A stretch of DNA of 34,544 bases from assembly GCA_015680685.1 (NCBI GenBank), contig MNCI01034249.1, positions 123,805 to 158,348 of the forward strand. The letters are read 5' to 3'. The stretch comes from Gnetum montanum (taxonomy: Eukaryota > Streptophyta > Gnetopsida > Gnetales > Gnetaceae). Shown piece by piece: positions 20,341 through 31,253 of this stretch. The notes under the pieces were generated by a model. That model was given only the letters and a program-made list of their open reading frames with translations. It had not been told where the DNA came from and searched no databases. The translations under genes and the position numbers were made by a program. Every line of letters starts with the position of its first letter. Position 1 is the stretch's first letter.

Positions 20341-21345
20341 ACCACCATCATTAGTTATTTTTCCATGGTGGTGTAATTTAGTTATGCACCCACAATGCTT
20401 CAAATTACATAGTGGATGTAATATAGACATTTCTTATTATCCAACTACGTAAGCACAACTTCCAAGGCATAGTTAGATGCAATTGTCATGATATGGAATG
20501 ATCTGGATCAATCAGGTGCTCATATAATTAGAGTCTCTATAATCTTTTGTTTGAGGCTTTTGAATGCATTTTTATAATCCTTGGTCTAGATTAAAAGAGA
20601 ATCTTTATTTGTTAGGTTGATCAATGATTTCAAAATCTTAGAGAAATTCTTTATAAATTTCTTGTAGTAACTAGTGTATCCAAGGAATGATCAAGCATCT
20701 TTGATAGTTTCTAGTTGATAAGTGATTCCTTGGATGATCCTTATCTTTTTGGGATCTATCTCAATCCCTTCCTATGAAATTTGGTGCTCCAATACAATGC
20801 CCTCTTGGACCATGAGATGGCTCTTTTACCAATTGAGTTGCAAATTTATTTCCATGCATCTTTTTAGTACTTGATCAAGGTGGTCCAAAGCTTGCTTGAA
20901 TATAGAACCATAACTGGAGAACTCATCCATAAATACTTCCACTCCACTACCTATTTTCTATTGAAAGATACTTAAGACTAGACATTGGAAAGTGGTAGGA
21001 GCATTGCATAGATCAAAAGGCATCTTGAAATATGCAAAGGTACTCTAGGAACTTGTGATTGTTGTTTTGGGCTAATCTTATGGTAAAATCTAGATTTTGT
21101 TATAGGCACTATAACTATCTAGAAAACAATAATAGCAATTCCCAAATATGGTGTCCAACACCTAATCAATGAATGGCAATGGAAAATTATCTATGAATGT
21201 TGCCATGTCTAATAGCCTGAAGTTAATACAAACCTACCATTGGCCACCTCTCTTTGTCACTATCACAAGTGGGCTAACCCAATCATTATCTGCAATAGGA
21301 TAAATGAACCCTTCCTTTAGAAGTTACTCAATCTCCTCCTTGACA
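20335..21345 (-). pseudogene. Athila-like reverse transcriptase and RNase H start
   Basis: Leftward from about 21345 the translation shows SPLVIVTKRGG (about 21275-21245), INFRLLDMATFIDNFPLPFID (about 21230-21170), YFKMPFDLCNAPTTFQ (about 21025-20980), and the catalytic box VFMDEFSSYGS (about 20940-20905). This box has the Athila-type form FMDDFSxxG with the second Asp now Glu. KGIEIDPKK-like and FLGYTSYYKKFI (about 20690-20645) follow. RNase H then runs to LNYTTMEK near 20365 and stops at the gag junction near 20340. Several stops occur. Integrase is missing. The element's enzyme would copy its RNA; this copy cannot. Confidence 0.72.
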
Positions 21346-22200
21346 ATGTGCTTCAATTTTTGGTTCAATTGTCATTATGGTTACCTCCATGGCTACATGG
21401 ATGGATCAATGTAAATGTGATGTTGGCATATCCATGGATCAATTCTAGTAAGTTCAAGATATGACCAAAAAAAGGCTATTGGCCATTTTTTGACCACTTT
21501 TAAAAATTTGGCTTTTTGCTCAAGAGCATGTTTGGCATTGAGTATGACTAGCTTTCCATTTTTTAAGAATGCATATTCTAGGCTGGCAAGTAGAGTTTTC
21601 AACTCTAAGGGCTCTTTTTTAGAATTCTAATGGATCTCCAACTCTCTGCAATTGATATCATCATTTTCACCATTAGAGAGTTGGTGATGAACTTGCTCTA
21701 GTTCATCCATGCTTGTGACATAAGTGCATGTAGGTTCCATGCACATTGTATTACTATCAAAATTAGGGGTTAGCCATTGGGTACCCTCTTATTTTGTGGC
21801 TACTGCATACAAACATCTTTGAATATCTACCTCTTATGCATACTACTTACATGTGGAAATAGATGCTCATTTCATAGACTAAATTTTTTGCATTCAATTT
21901 CACCCTGTATCGCTGTATAAGATGCATGGAACTCACCTCTTTTCAATATTTCCAAATGCATTTTCCTTTTATATCTACAAGGAAAGATCTCTTATGTCCA
22001 TTCTTGCATCAATAGTACTTAACCATGCCCTTTTCATAATGATTGGAAAGTCCCCCTTGTAGTTTTCAACCTTGATTACTAGGAAATAGGTAGGATAAGG
22101 TGATCCAAAAATAGTGGTCATGATGTCTTCAATAAATTTCAATGAAACAATGATGAACTGGTCTATCAATTCCAATATTATGTTACTCTTCTTAAGAGGT
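21346..22200 (-). pseudogene. Protease-to-RT linker of minus-strand element
   Basis: Leftward from 22180, SLKFIEDIMTTIFG and NYKGDFPIIMKRAWLSTIDA match the equivalent post-protease region of the element at 31.8-32.1 kb (LVDDIITTMCG; NNKGDFLIIMGRAW). This supports both as the same family. Further left, EGTQWLTP (about 21790) matches ENTQWLT at 32190. From 21600 to 21400 one open frame leads into RT (ALEQKAKFLKVVKKW). Stops occur throughout. Confidence 0.6.
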
Positions 22201-22560
22201 GACAGGTTCTAGGTAGTATACATCTCATAAGATATCAAATTCACATGAGAACCAAAATCATGAAGAGCTTTACATGATTCATTCCTAGAAATATGTAAAT
22301 AGATAAGGGGACTCCCAAGATCAACTATATTCCTAGAAAGGTTGCTAGCCCATATCCAATCAGATACAACATGGGTAAGCATAACAGTATGGATTTTAGA
22401 TAGCATTTGGTTTGAAGGGGACCTGATGGAATGGTTTGCAAAGGATGAAGCAGGTGTAGGGTGATTAGCCACCTAAGTTTGTGAGGGCTTAGTAGGGCTA
22501 TTGGGTTGGAAGAATGGTCTTTTATGAGCATGACATTCCAAACCCCTCATTTGATGAATT
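22201..22560 (-). pseudogene. Retroviral-type aspartic protease, altered active site
   Basis: The open frame 22472-22209 contains KALHDFGSHVNLISYEMY, the match of KALLDSGSGVNLILQEMY in the element at 31.7 kb. The active-site triplet at 22261-22253 therefore reads Asp-Phe-Gly in place of Asp-Ser-Gly. The change is one C-to-T step (TCT or TCC to TTT needs one or two). Upstream residues (HTVMLTHVVSDWIW) match HTVMLTHTITNWIK in the other copy. Confidence 0.7.
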
Positions 22561-24820
22561 GGTTCTAGGTTGATGGCCCTAGTAGTATTGCATTATTTCG
22601 ACTGGGTTGGAAGTTCACCTTACATGGATTGAGTAGGCGGTAGCTATGTTGAGGGTGGAGGAACAGGTGCAAAAATAGGAGGAGAATAAGGATAAAAGGT
22701 GGCATCCCTCCTAGAATATGTAGAATAATTTTTATAGTATTCAGGAGGGTGGTAGTGATGTTGGAAAGGAGAAATGTAATTAGAAGAGTCACGTGGAGAT
22801 AGGGGTTGCTAAACATAATACCCATATGGATTTGGTTGCTTGTTAGGGTACTACTACCTTGCTGGTGGCATCCCCCATGATTGTGGTTGGTGCCACTATT
22901 GATATTGCTCATACAGTTGGGGTAAAGTTCCACTTGGATAATATTGTTGCTGTTGATGAAATTGCTTGGGATTACCATGAGGATAAGACAACATTTTTCC
23001 TAGTCATGGAATTAGAGCATACATCCTAGATTCTTATAAGTATGACAGAATGGAGAAACATCCTATAGGATGTTCGTATTGACAAATGTTACATCCACTG
23101 TCATCATCTAAGTTAATTTCTACAACTTCATCTACTGCAGCAATCTTGCCCTTACTGCTTTTGTAGGTACATTTAACTTCTTTTTGTCTCTTGTAGTTAT
23201 GATCAATATTCTATTCTCGTGAGTCTTTGGTGATTTTTAGAGTAACTTGGAAATTTTCATCCAATGAAACCCACATTTTATCCACCTTAGCTAAAATTTC
23301 AGAAATATATTTTTGGATCACCAAGGTCTTTTTGTTTACCACCTCGTCAAGTGGTGATTCCTCCTCATTGTCATAAAATCAAACTTTCCTCTTTTTGATG
23401 GAAGAATCCCTATTGTATTCCTCTACACTTTCACATTTTCTCAACTCCTTCTTTTGCTAACTACTCCATTAGCCTTTGAATCTAATGGACGTAGAGTTCT
23501 GATAGTCTCCCTTGGGCATAGACCCCAAGAGTTCTTCTCTTTTCTAATCTAAGTCCATCTATGATATGGCGAAGTTGTTCCTACTGAGAATAACCATGGC
23601 CAAATCATTGGTGTATGAGAGAATAGTATCTACCCATGGCTGCATCCAAGGGTTCATGATTTCCTTGCTTCCATCCTTGGATCTTCCTTCTCAGATTAGA
23701 CACTCTAGAGTACATCTAATACTTATCGTTAAATAGCTCAAGCATTGTACTCCATCGATGGATAGATTTTGGCTCAAAGGACTGGTACTAGCTTTCTTCT
23801 TCCTTGATGAGTGTCCTGGGAAATAGCTTTAGTCTCTGCTGATCATTTTTGCTGTTTTGTAAGATAGAGGCATCATGAAAAGCTTAAATATGTGTTTGTG
23901 GATTAGAGTTATATTCCCCCTCAAATCTAGAAATATTGTTCATATCAAGTCATTTGATTCGACTATCTTTCACATGCCTAGTTAGAATTTTTACATCCTC
24001 TACAATATTTAACATGCTTTGAGTTTCTAGTAAAGGCTCATCATCATCATCATTTTGTTATCACTAATGATGTCCTCTGTTACCCCATCATTCATTGTGG
24101 GCATGGCGATCATTATTATTGTCCTAGTGTTTACCTCCAACATGATTGTTCCTTCTGTGAAATTTGTCAAAAATAGAAGAGGAACAAAAAGATGTAGATG
24201 AAGAGGGCAAAGAGGAAGGAGGACTACCACCACCATGGTATCTACCAAATTCCCTTTAGTGTTTATGGTCACATTTGTTATTTTTTGTATCATCTTGATG
24301 ATTATCTAAGCCCTTGCCTTGACTACCATATTTACCAGAACTTGGATTGTTGATAATGGACAATAGATTTAGGGCCACACCCCAATCAACAGTAACAAGG
24401 GGTGGAGAATTTTCATGTTGAGAGCCCCTAGAGGGAGGGGCCTCATTGTTGTCTTGGTTAAGTAAGAACAAAGGATTGGTGAACTATTTTCCCTTCACAA
24501 ACTCATGGTGCTTTTCCTGGTGTTGATCTCCTATGTTGTGTTTTAGTGGGACAATAGTCCCAATAGTCATAATCATGCACAATGTACTCCTCTTGAGGAT
24601 CTTGGATGTCCAACTTCTTAAGAGTTTGAAGTAGCATCACGAGCATAAATTGATCAGGGGGCATTACAATGTTGCCTTTCATATCACACCACCATAGCTA
24701 TTCATCTTGATGTAGGATGAAGATGATGTCAGGCACATACTCATCTAGATGAGTATATAGCACCTTGCATTCTTGAGGCATTGATGGTTTAGTATCATCA
24801 TGCTTGTGAGAAGAAGACAT
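22561..24820 (-). pseudogene. Gag of minus-strand family-A element
   Basis: The start ATG at 24820-24818 gives MSSSHKHDD, close to MSSSPQKST of the copy at 29066. An acidic/aromatic lead region (HLDEYVPDIIF, LHQDEQLWW), a basic linker, and a capsid core follow leftward: LFPRTLIKEEESWY (about 23830), RWSTMLELFNDKY (about 23775), IQGWKQGNHEPLDAAMGRYY (about 23680-23620). A zinc-knuckle remnant CNICQYEHPIGC lies near 23085-23050, with the last Cys position shifted. Pro/Tyr-rich sequence leads to protease. Multiple stops break it. Gag would form the virus-like particle. Confidence 0.7.
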
Positions 24821-24948
24821 TTTGCAATACAAATAAAATATCAGTGTGCTTATGTGATTATATTATTTGTAAAAATGATTTTGACCTTAGGGTTTGTAAA
24901 AAGATGTTAATGATAATCCTAGATAGCACATGTTTCAAAAAAAAAGAG

Positions 24949-24966
24949 TCCCTAATAACAATGCCA
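24949..24966 (-). other. Primer binding site, decayed
   Basis: On the minus strand this reads TGGCATTGTTATTAGGGA one base after the LTR end. Compared with TGGCATCATTGCCGGGGA at 28921 it differs mainly by C-to-T and G-to-A changes. Athila and Tat elements often use a TGGCGCCGTTGCCGGGGA-type site matched to tRNA-Asp; both sites fit that type. Confidence 0.6.
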
Positions 24967-24967
24967 A

Positions 24968-25834
24968 TGATGGGCAGTCAAGGTACCCCTACACCCAACC
25001 ATACGAATCATGAAGCATTCACGCACAATCTAATCAAATTCCTTGAACTCTGTCTTCTAATACACTAGTCTTCTAGGTAGTACAATTTTCCCTAATAGTT
25101 TTTTGTTGTCTTCTCAATTACATTTGTGATGCACAAAGGTGTGATTAAGTGTAATCAAGGCATATGATTTTTATTACTTTATGTTTTATGCCCTCGATGA
25201 TTAAAATAGAGAATTGAAGTATTTTAATAATTAATTTAATTTAACTGATTAACTAATCTCTAACTAGTCCTAACATAAGCATCTGGTCCTAATTTCTGTA
25301 CACATCCTAAACCCACATATCTACTACTTGGATTACCAAGTGAATACATGTTTATGCTTGAAATAGTCATACTTATGTGTTTAATCTATTTAGATTAATT
25401 AATTAACTAATCACTTGAAATCTAATTTAGCTTAATTAATGAAAAAAATAAATACATAAATAAATCATTAATCTATTTCAATTGCTACAAGGTTTGATCA
25501 AAAGGCTCATCTTTATTGTCATTCACATTGGTTTGTTTAGGTACAATAGTGCTCAAATAAAGATCTGTACACGTTTTGACTCCTACTACAAGTACTTAGA
25601 AAAATATTCTAACTCTTAACTGACAAAACTACAAGATCTCTACTATAAATATTACAAGACATGTCATAAACACATCTAATGAACATGTATTTATAGACTT
25701 TATTTAATAGCTACGTCGACAGGGTCCCATAGATGTAGCAAATGCTACATCAACATGGCCCCATCGATGAGGCAACATCACATACATGGGGCAACATCAA
25801 TGAGGCCACATCGTGACACAATGAAAATTCATCA
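24968..25834 (-). repeat. Family-A 5' LTR of minus-strand element
   Basis: On the minus strand it starts TGATGAATTTTC at 25834 and ends CTGCCCATCA at 24968 (867 bp). Its U3 holds several copies of a 'CATCGATGAGGCAACATC'-type motif (25715-25810). Its R/U5 part matches the LTRs at 3753 and 28130 ('tagaaatattt...agtaggagtcaaaacgtgtacagatctttatttgagcac'). It sits directly against the truncated plus-strand LTR at 25835. ACAAT at 25835-25839 may be one half of a target duplication, but the other half is not found. Confidence 0.75.
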
Positions 25835-26359
25835 ACAATGTTTAGCATAATGTTTATTTTAATGCACTTTATTATTATGCAATTTACATTTATGAATTTA
25901 ACTAATTAGTTGAATATGAATAATTAATGCACATAAGTATGATCAATCTCAAGCATATCTTAATGCTTGGTAATTCTAGTAGTGCTTGTCGCTTGATAAC
26001 CCAACAATATTGTGACATGTTCAAGATGTATATGATAGGTGGAACCAAATGCTTATGCTAGGAATTAATTAAGGCATTCAATAGTTTATTGGATTAATCA
26101 GGACTTAATTACTTTATTTTACGCTTAGAAAAAAATAGATAAAAAATATTAAATTATACAAATCATGTGCCTTAGTTAAACATTACCATATACTTGGACT
26201 TACACAAGTGGAACTAAGAAGACAATGATCACATCCTTATGTTTATCATCTTAGATTATGTGCACTTAGAGAACTAAAGTCTACAAAATTCGACTAGATC
26301 ATGAAGTGAACACTTGTGATTCATATGGTTGGGAGTAGGAACTACTTGCTACTCATTAT
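25835..26359 (+). repeat. Truncated family-A LTR, copy 2
   Basis: It matches 4047-4566 of LTR copy 1 ('ttagcataatgtttatttt aatgcactttatt...'). The first ~295 bases of the LTR are missing because the minus-strand element's LTR abuts here. The end reads CTACTCATTA (CATCA in copy 1). Confidence 0.75.
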
Positions 26360-26902
26360 TGATTAAGGAAATAGAGGAAGGTTTGAAGAATAAGTTATTC
26401 CTAAGATATATTGATCTAGTAACAATTATCCTTTGTAGAGACTTCAATGCAAAATTTGGAAGTAGTGCTTATCAATTCTTAAAATATGGATGTGTAAAAG
26501 AATCCTTAAAAGCTGAACTTGATTTAAACAAGATGTTTCCATCAATTCAACATGCAATTCCATTGGCTAGTACATATTCTACTTACTTTGAATCTTCAAT
26601 AGATAAATGAGATCCTAGAATTTAGCAATAGATGTTATTGATGAATTGTACTCATCAAGAATCACTTTTTACTAATTTCTCTACCATGATTAATAAAGAT
26701 GGATCAACAACATTTTTCATTCAAACCCTAGATTATATTTGGTATGATGTCTGATTCTTCCAAGTTACCAAGTTACTAGAGTTAATTTCTAAATAAGAAG
26801 TTGAGAAGAAGCAAGATCAAGCCTTATCTTCCTAAATAAGACCATCATTAATTTCTAAGGTTGATCAAGATTAGGAAGCATCTCAACCTTACTTTTATTA
26901 AT
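26360..26902 (+). pseudogene. CCR4-like deadenylase fragment, copy 2
   Basis: This is the second copy of the fragment at 4567-5102, again starting at the LTR end. It is more complete in the middle: it keeps a NCTHQESLFTNFST segment (about 26647-26690), absent from copy 1, that fits the EPLFTNxT motif before TLDYI in plant CCR4 proteins. The metal-site motif reads CRDFNAKFGS (Gly to Arg). TLDYIWYDV (about 26728-26752) is kept. The SDHI end is lost to a deletion near 26842. A stop at 26608-26610 ends the open frame 26329-26610. The parallel structure of both copies implies one fusion of LTR and gene, then duplication. Confidence 0.6.
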
Positions 26903-27772
26903 GATTTTCATAATTTTCTTTATTTTTTAATTTATTTTTTAATTTGATAAGTAAGATTTTTATGGTAATTCAAGTTAAGTATAAGGATTTGCCCTACCTT
27001 CACTTGTATAACCAGATATGAGTAGCACAATGTATGACCTTGCTTAAGACTAGTGATTGGTGGTTGGTAGACCTTTAATTCATCACTTGTTCTTATCTTA
27101 GAAAATGAGGTAAGTATTAATAAAGCAATATTTGAATATTTATACATTTTTTNGTAATAATACCCAAAAGAGGAATTGTAATTAAGACCTAAAAGGGCAT
27201 GTTGTAATAACAAACATGTCTCTTGAGATGACCTTTGGGGATTTTACCTAAGGTATTTATACTTGGGCTTAGAGGTTGTATCAATATAAAGTTGCAAAGC
27301 TGATAAAAGGTAACTAATTGATGCTAGCTAAAGAGGGACAAGAAGAGGACTAGTCATTCCTTATGGCTGGTTGTAGGCCTAACCGTGATGGTGGTGTTGG
27401 ATTTCCTCTAAGGGATAGATGTGAAAGGAAAAAAACCACAAGGAACATTCTCCGGGCATGATCCAAATACACTATTTTGCATCAATAAAGCACTCTTTCC
27501 TCTTTTCTTCAGCATTTTCGTTGTTATTTTCTTTAGGCATAATGTTGAATGTTGCGTATATTTGACATTTGGTATATTATTTCCTTATGAATAATGTCTA
27601 ATATACCATATATTTGGTGTTTTCCATGACATTCGAGAATGGGATGTCACATTAGATGTAGAAGCTCAGTATCTCTCAACAACTATTCCAATCAAGTATC
27701 AAAGTGTCATTAATAAGCTTTGCTTAATTTTATATCATCTTAGGATTTAAAATGAAAGATTGATTTAACTCT
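26903..27772 (+). other. Rest of duplicated block, copy 2; contains an N at 27153
   Basis: It matches 5103-6176 apart from about 225 bases missing at the single N (27153). No gene is present. Similarity to copy 1 ends at 27772. Confidence 0.7.
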
Positions 27773-28129
27773 TCCAAGAAGAGCATATCTATTGATTCTG
27801 TAGGTTAAGAGCCCTTATAGATGAGTTACGTGTACTTATTTGTTATATTGTGACTAACCATTTGAAATGGTATTATAACATTACAATAAAGCACTTGTAT
27901 GATTTGTTTTTATTGCTCCTATTGTTACTTAGTTAATTTGTAGAGTCTATCTTTACTTTTCATGAAAATGTAATATTCATCGAATAGATCCTATGAATCT
28001 TCAAAAGTAATAAAGATTTAGTTTTAGTTTTCAATAAATGCTTCTATAATTTTTTAAAAACTAGATAAGCAAAGAAAATGTGCAACAAAAACAATAGAGA
28101 GAAATATTAAGGCTTAAGCATACACTAAA
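27773..28129. other. No recognisable feature
   Basis: AT-rich sequence lies between the end of the long duplication and the element at 28130. CTAAA at 28125-28129 would be the left target-site duplicate of that element; the right one lies beyond the window. Confidence 0.4.
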
Positions 28130-28919
28130 TGATGGAATGCGATATCGCGTCCTTCCCGGTGATATTGCGTATGCGGTATCACAGCCCGCCGCCAATTGTA
28201 TAAATAAGAGGCAGCTCTCCCTTGTTTCTCCATCTAGATCTAGACCTTAGCCAAACTCTTATCATTTTTCCATTCCAGAGTTAGAATAATTTCCATGTGC
28301 CTGTAGTAAGAGTCCTAAAGTGAACGGATCTTTATTCGAGCAATTCTGTACTTGAGCACACAATTGTGTACGGAAATAAAGAAAATTTTTTGGATAAATC
28401 TTGCAGTGCATGGACTAAGCTAAATATGACTTTAATTATTGTTAATTGTTTAAATTCTTTCTTAAGGACTTAATCTCTCTCAACCCTCAACTCTCATAGT
28501 TAAGTGCATTCAGTACGACCGCTTCGAGCATGTGCATTATGCTTGGTAATCCCAGTAATGAATAGCATTTGGTAATCCCAGTAGTGTTGCATTGGTTCAA
28601 GGTGTGAAACGGAAAGTGGAAATGGATACTAATGCTAGGATAATTAAGGCTTAGTTAGTTAAAGTTAGTTACTTAGTCTCTTCATCCTTTTCCTTCCTAG
28701 CATAGGCGATTAAAACATAAAAGATATAAAAATCACATGCCTCAAGCTTACTTAACCATACAACCGTGACAAATACAAGTAAGCTTGGGAGGACAACGAT
28801 TGATTAAACTTAGGTGTTCCATAAGGTGTGTAGGCACTCAGTCTGCAGAGTTTGACCAGATCACACGTGTAACACTTGTATTTGTATGGTTGAGTGTAGG
28901 GGTATCTCGCCACTCATCA
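28130..28919 (+). repeat. 5' LTR
   Basis: It starts TGATGGAATGCG and ends CCACTCATCA, about 790 bp. It contains a CCAAT-like box and TATAAATAA (28199-28207), and a likely poly(A) signal AATAAAGAAAA near 28374. It matches the 3' LTR at 34303 through the window end apart from point changes and a 28-nt insertion in the latter. Confidence 0.85.
28190..28207 (+). promoter_or_regulatory. LTR promoter: CCAAT and TATA boxes
   Basis: GCCAATTG at 28191-28198 runs directly into TATAAATAA (28199-28207), with GC-rich, CpG-rich sequence before it (28139-28190). The same arrangement stands at 34391-34405 in the 3' LTR. Transcription of the element RNA would begin roughly 25-35 bases downstream, in the 'agctctcccttg' stretch. 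Confidence 0.65.
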
Positions 28920-28920
28920 T

Positions 28921-28938
28921 TGGCATCATTGCCGGGGA
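28921..28938 (+). other. Primer binding site
   Basis: TGGCATCATTGCCGGGGA lies one base after the LTR. It is close to the tRNA-Asp type site used by Athila and Tat elements, with CATCA in place of CGCCG. Confidence 0.7.
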
Positions 28939-29065
28939 CTAAGTTCTTTGTGCACTAAGTAGAACATTGGAAATCATCTACATCGTTGGGAAGCTTAAAC
29001 AAGCCCTTAAGGTTTATCATACGAAAAATAACATAACAACAAACAACACACTGAACTAAACTCAA

Positions 29066-31060
29066 ATGTCTTCTTCTCCACAAAAAAGCACTTCACCACC
29101 TAGGGATCACACAAGAGATAGTTGGTGGCACAACATACATAATCAAGAACTGTCAGTTCTTCAACAATTCAGTGTGGTATATATTCATCATGATGAATAT
29201 ATACCCAACTTTACCTTTGTCTTCCATCAAGATGAACAACTGCGATGGAGAGACTTGGAGGGTAATATAGTGTTGCCTCTAGACAGAGCCACCCCAACAT
29301 GCTCCTTCGTGCCCTTGCATGAATTGACATGTCACAATTATATGTTGAGTACGTTGCATGTGATTACAACATGAGGGAGTACCATCCCACAAAAGCACAA
29401 CGTCAACAGGACTTGCGGCAGGAGAGTCACCACACATCGGTGAAGGGCAAAGGCCTCCATAATGCATCACCCATTATAAGAGAAATTAAGGGTGGTGAAC
29501 CTATCTCAATAGGTTCTCCATGAAATGATGTTCCCCCTCCTAACAATAGTGAGGAGGTAGGGTATTAGAAACTTCGCTACTCAATTCAAAACCCTAGTTT
29601 TGATTCCCATGAATACCAAGTGTTCAATGAGGGAACACAAACACAAGATAAGGACAAGCATTCTGATCGTCATCACGATCGGGGTTGAGATCACTGAAGA
29701 GAGGGTAGGAAACATTATCATGACAATGGTTCTCCTTCTTCTTCCCCTTCATCACACCATTCACCCTCTCCTTCCACATCTGGACACAGTCACAAAGAGC
29801 ACAACCGTGAGGATAAGGGTAAGGATAAGCAAAATGAGACACCTCGACAAGAGAGTCGAGAACGAGGACGAGGGCATTCTAGGGAATCAAGACATAAAAG
29901 AAGGGAAAGTAGGGAACCACGTAGGCATCATAGACATCATGAGAGAGATGATCATTATGAACCCCTACTTGAAACCCGAAGCATGTTAGACATTACAGAG
30001 GCTGTTAGAATACCTACAAGGCACCAAAAAGATAGCTAGATCAAGAGACTAGACATGAATAATATCCCATAGTTTGAGGGGGGATACAATGCTGATCCGT
30101 AGAATCACTTACAGGAATTCCATGATGCTTGTGCCTTGTAGAATATTTAAAATGAGCGGAAAAAGTTAAATTTGTTCCCAAGGACACTCATAAAAGAAGC
30201 AGAAAGTTGGTACCGGTTCTTAGAACCGAAATCCATTAGACGGTGGAGTACGATGTTAGAACAGTTCAACGATAAATACCAAACGTAATCCAGAGTGTCC
30301 AACTTGTGTAAGCAGATCCAAGGATGGAAGTAGGGTAATCACGAACCCTTGGATGCTACCATGGGAAGATATTATGCATTGCTACATCATTGCCCGAGCC
30401 ATGGTTACGCACAACAGGATCAACTACGCCAACTTGTAGATGGGCTATGACACGAAACTAGAAGAACACTTAGAACATATGGCCAAGGGAGATTATCTAA
30501 ACTTAAGTCCCATGAACTTCATAGATTTTTTGAGTAAGTAGGTAAGGAAGAAGGAGAGCTACGGAAAAGAGAAAACATGGAAGAGTATAATCACAATCCT
30601 TCCCTCTGAATGAAGGGAGTAAGATTCTGTGAGGAAGAGAATGATTCACCACTCGAAGAGTTGGTGAATAGAAAAACCTTACCACTTCAAAAGTTAACAC
30701 TCGAAGTGTCAGCTAAGGTAGATCAAATGTGGGACTCCTTAGATAGTAGATTCGAAATTGTTTTAAAAATCATAGAGGAGTCTAAGGAGCGAAGTAGTGA
30801 CCACGATAAGAAAAAGAGGAGAGATTCAGACCATGCACGTAGCAAGGGTAAGGGGAAAATGACTATGGCCGATGAGGTTGTGGACGCTAATATGGACAAT
30901 GATGGTGGATGTGAGATCTACCAATATGACCATCCTAAGGGATGTTGCCCAATAATCTCACATCTGCAAGAGTCCGGGGTGTATGCACTCAACCCAAGAC
31001 TTAACAAATGGCAAGTACCCCGAAGGTTACCTTATCCTCAAGGTAACCCAAGGTAGTTCC
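29066..31060 (+). pseudogene. Gag, frameshifted and interrupted
   Basis: It starts at ATG 29066 (MSSSPQKST). The N-terminal region (IHHDEYIPNFTF, FHQDEQLRWRDLEGN) is open to 29374. The frame then continues in another phase at 29329-29523. A His/Arg/Ser-rich basic linker spans about 29640-29950. The capsid core follows: FEGGYNADP (about 30077-30102), LFPRTLIKEAESWYRFLEPKS (about 30172-30235), RWSTMLEQFNDKYQ (about 30241-30285), IQGWK (about 30317), ATMGRYYALLHHCPSHGY (about 30357-30410). From 30610 a 148-codon open piece carries a charged helix and the knuckle CEIYQYDHPKGCC, with the second Cys of CX2CX3HX4C now Tyr. Most stops in the core are TAG or TAA at positions where the sister copy has Gln (for example 30353 region). 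Confidence 0.78.
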
Positions 31061-31253
31061 ACCAACCCTTAATGTATTATTAAAGTGGAACTCTACCACA
31101 ACCTATCGAGCAACACCAATAGTGGAAATACCCACAGTCATGGGGGATGCCACCACTGAGACAACAATACCCTTACTGAAAACCAGATCTGTATGACTAT
31201 TACGTGTAGCAGCCGGTTTCTCCAAGTGAATCTATGGGTCACATGAATCCACA

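Noticed and set aside
4047-27772. The long direct repeats as giant LTRs of the Tat element between them
   Set aside because: They flank the Tat pol in the same orientation, but contain another family's LTR plus a host gene fragment, lack TG...CA ends at 6176/27772, and no primer site follows 6176.
29600-29989. 129-codon open frame in the gag linker, and its minus-strand shadow
   Set aside because: The gag frame in this interval is the His/Arg/Ser-rich one in another phase; this frame only reflects that repeat-rich coding.
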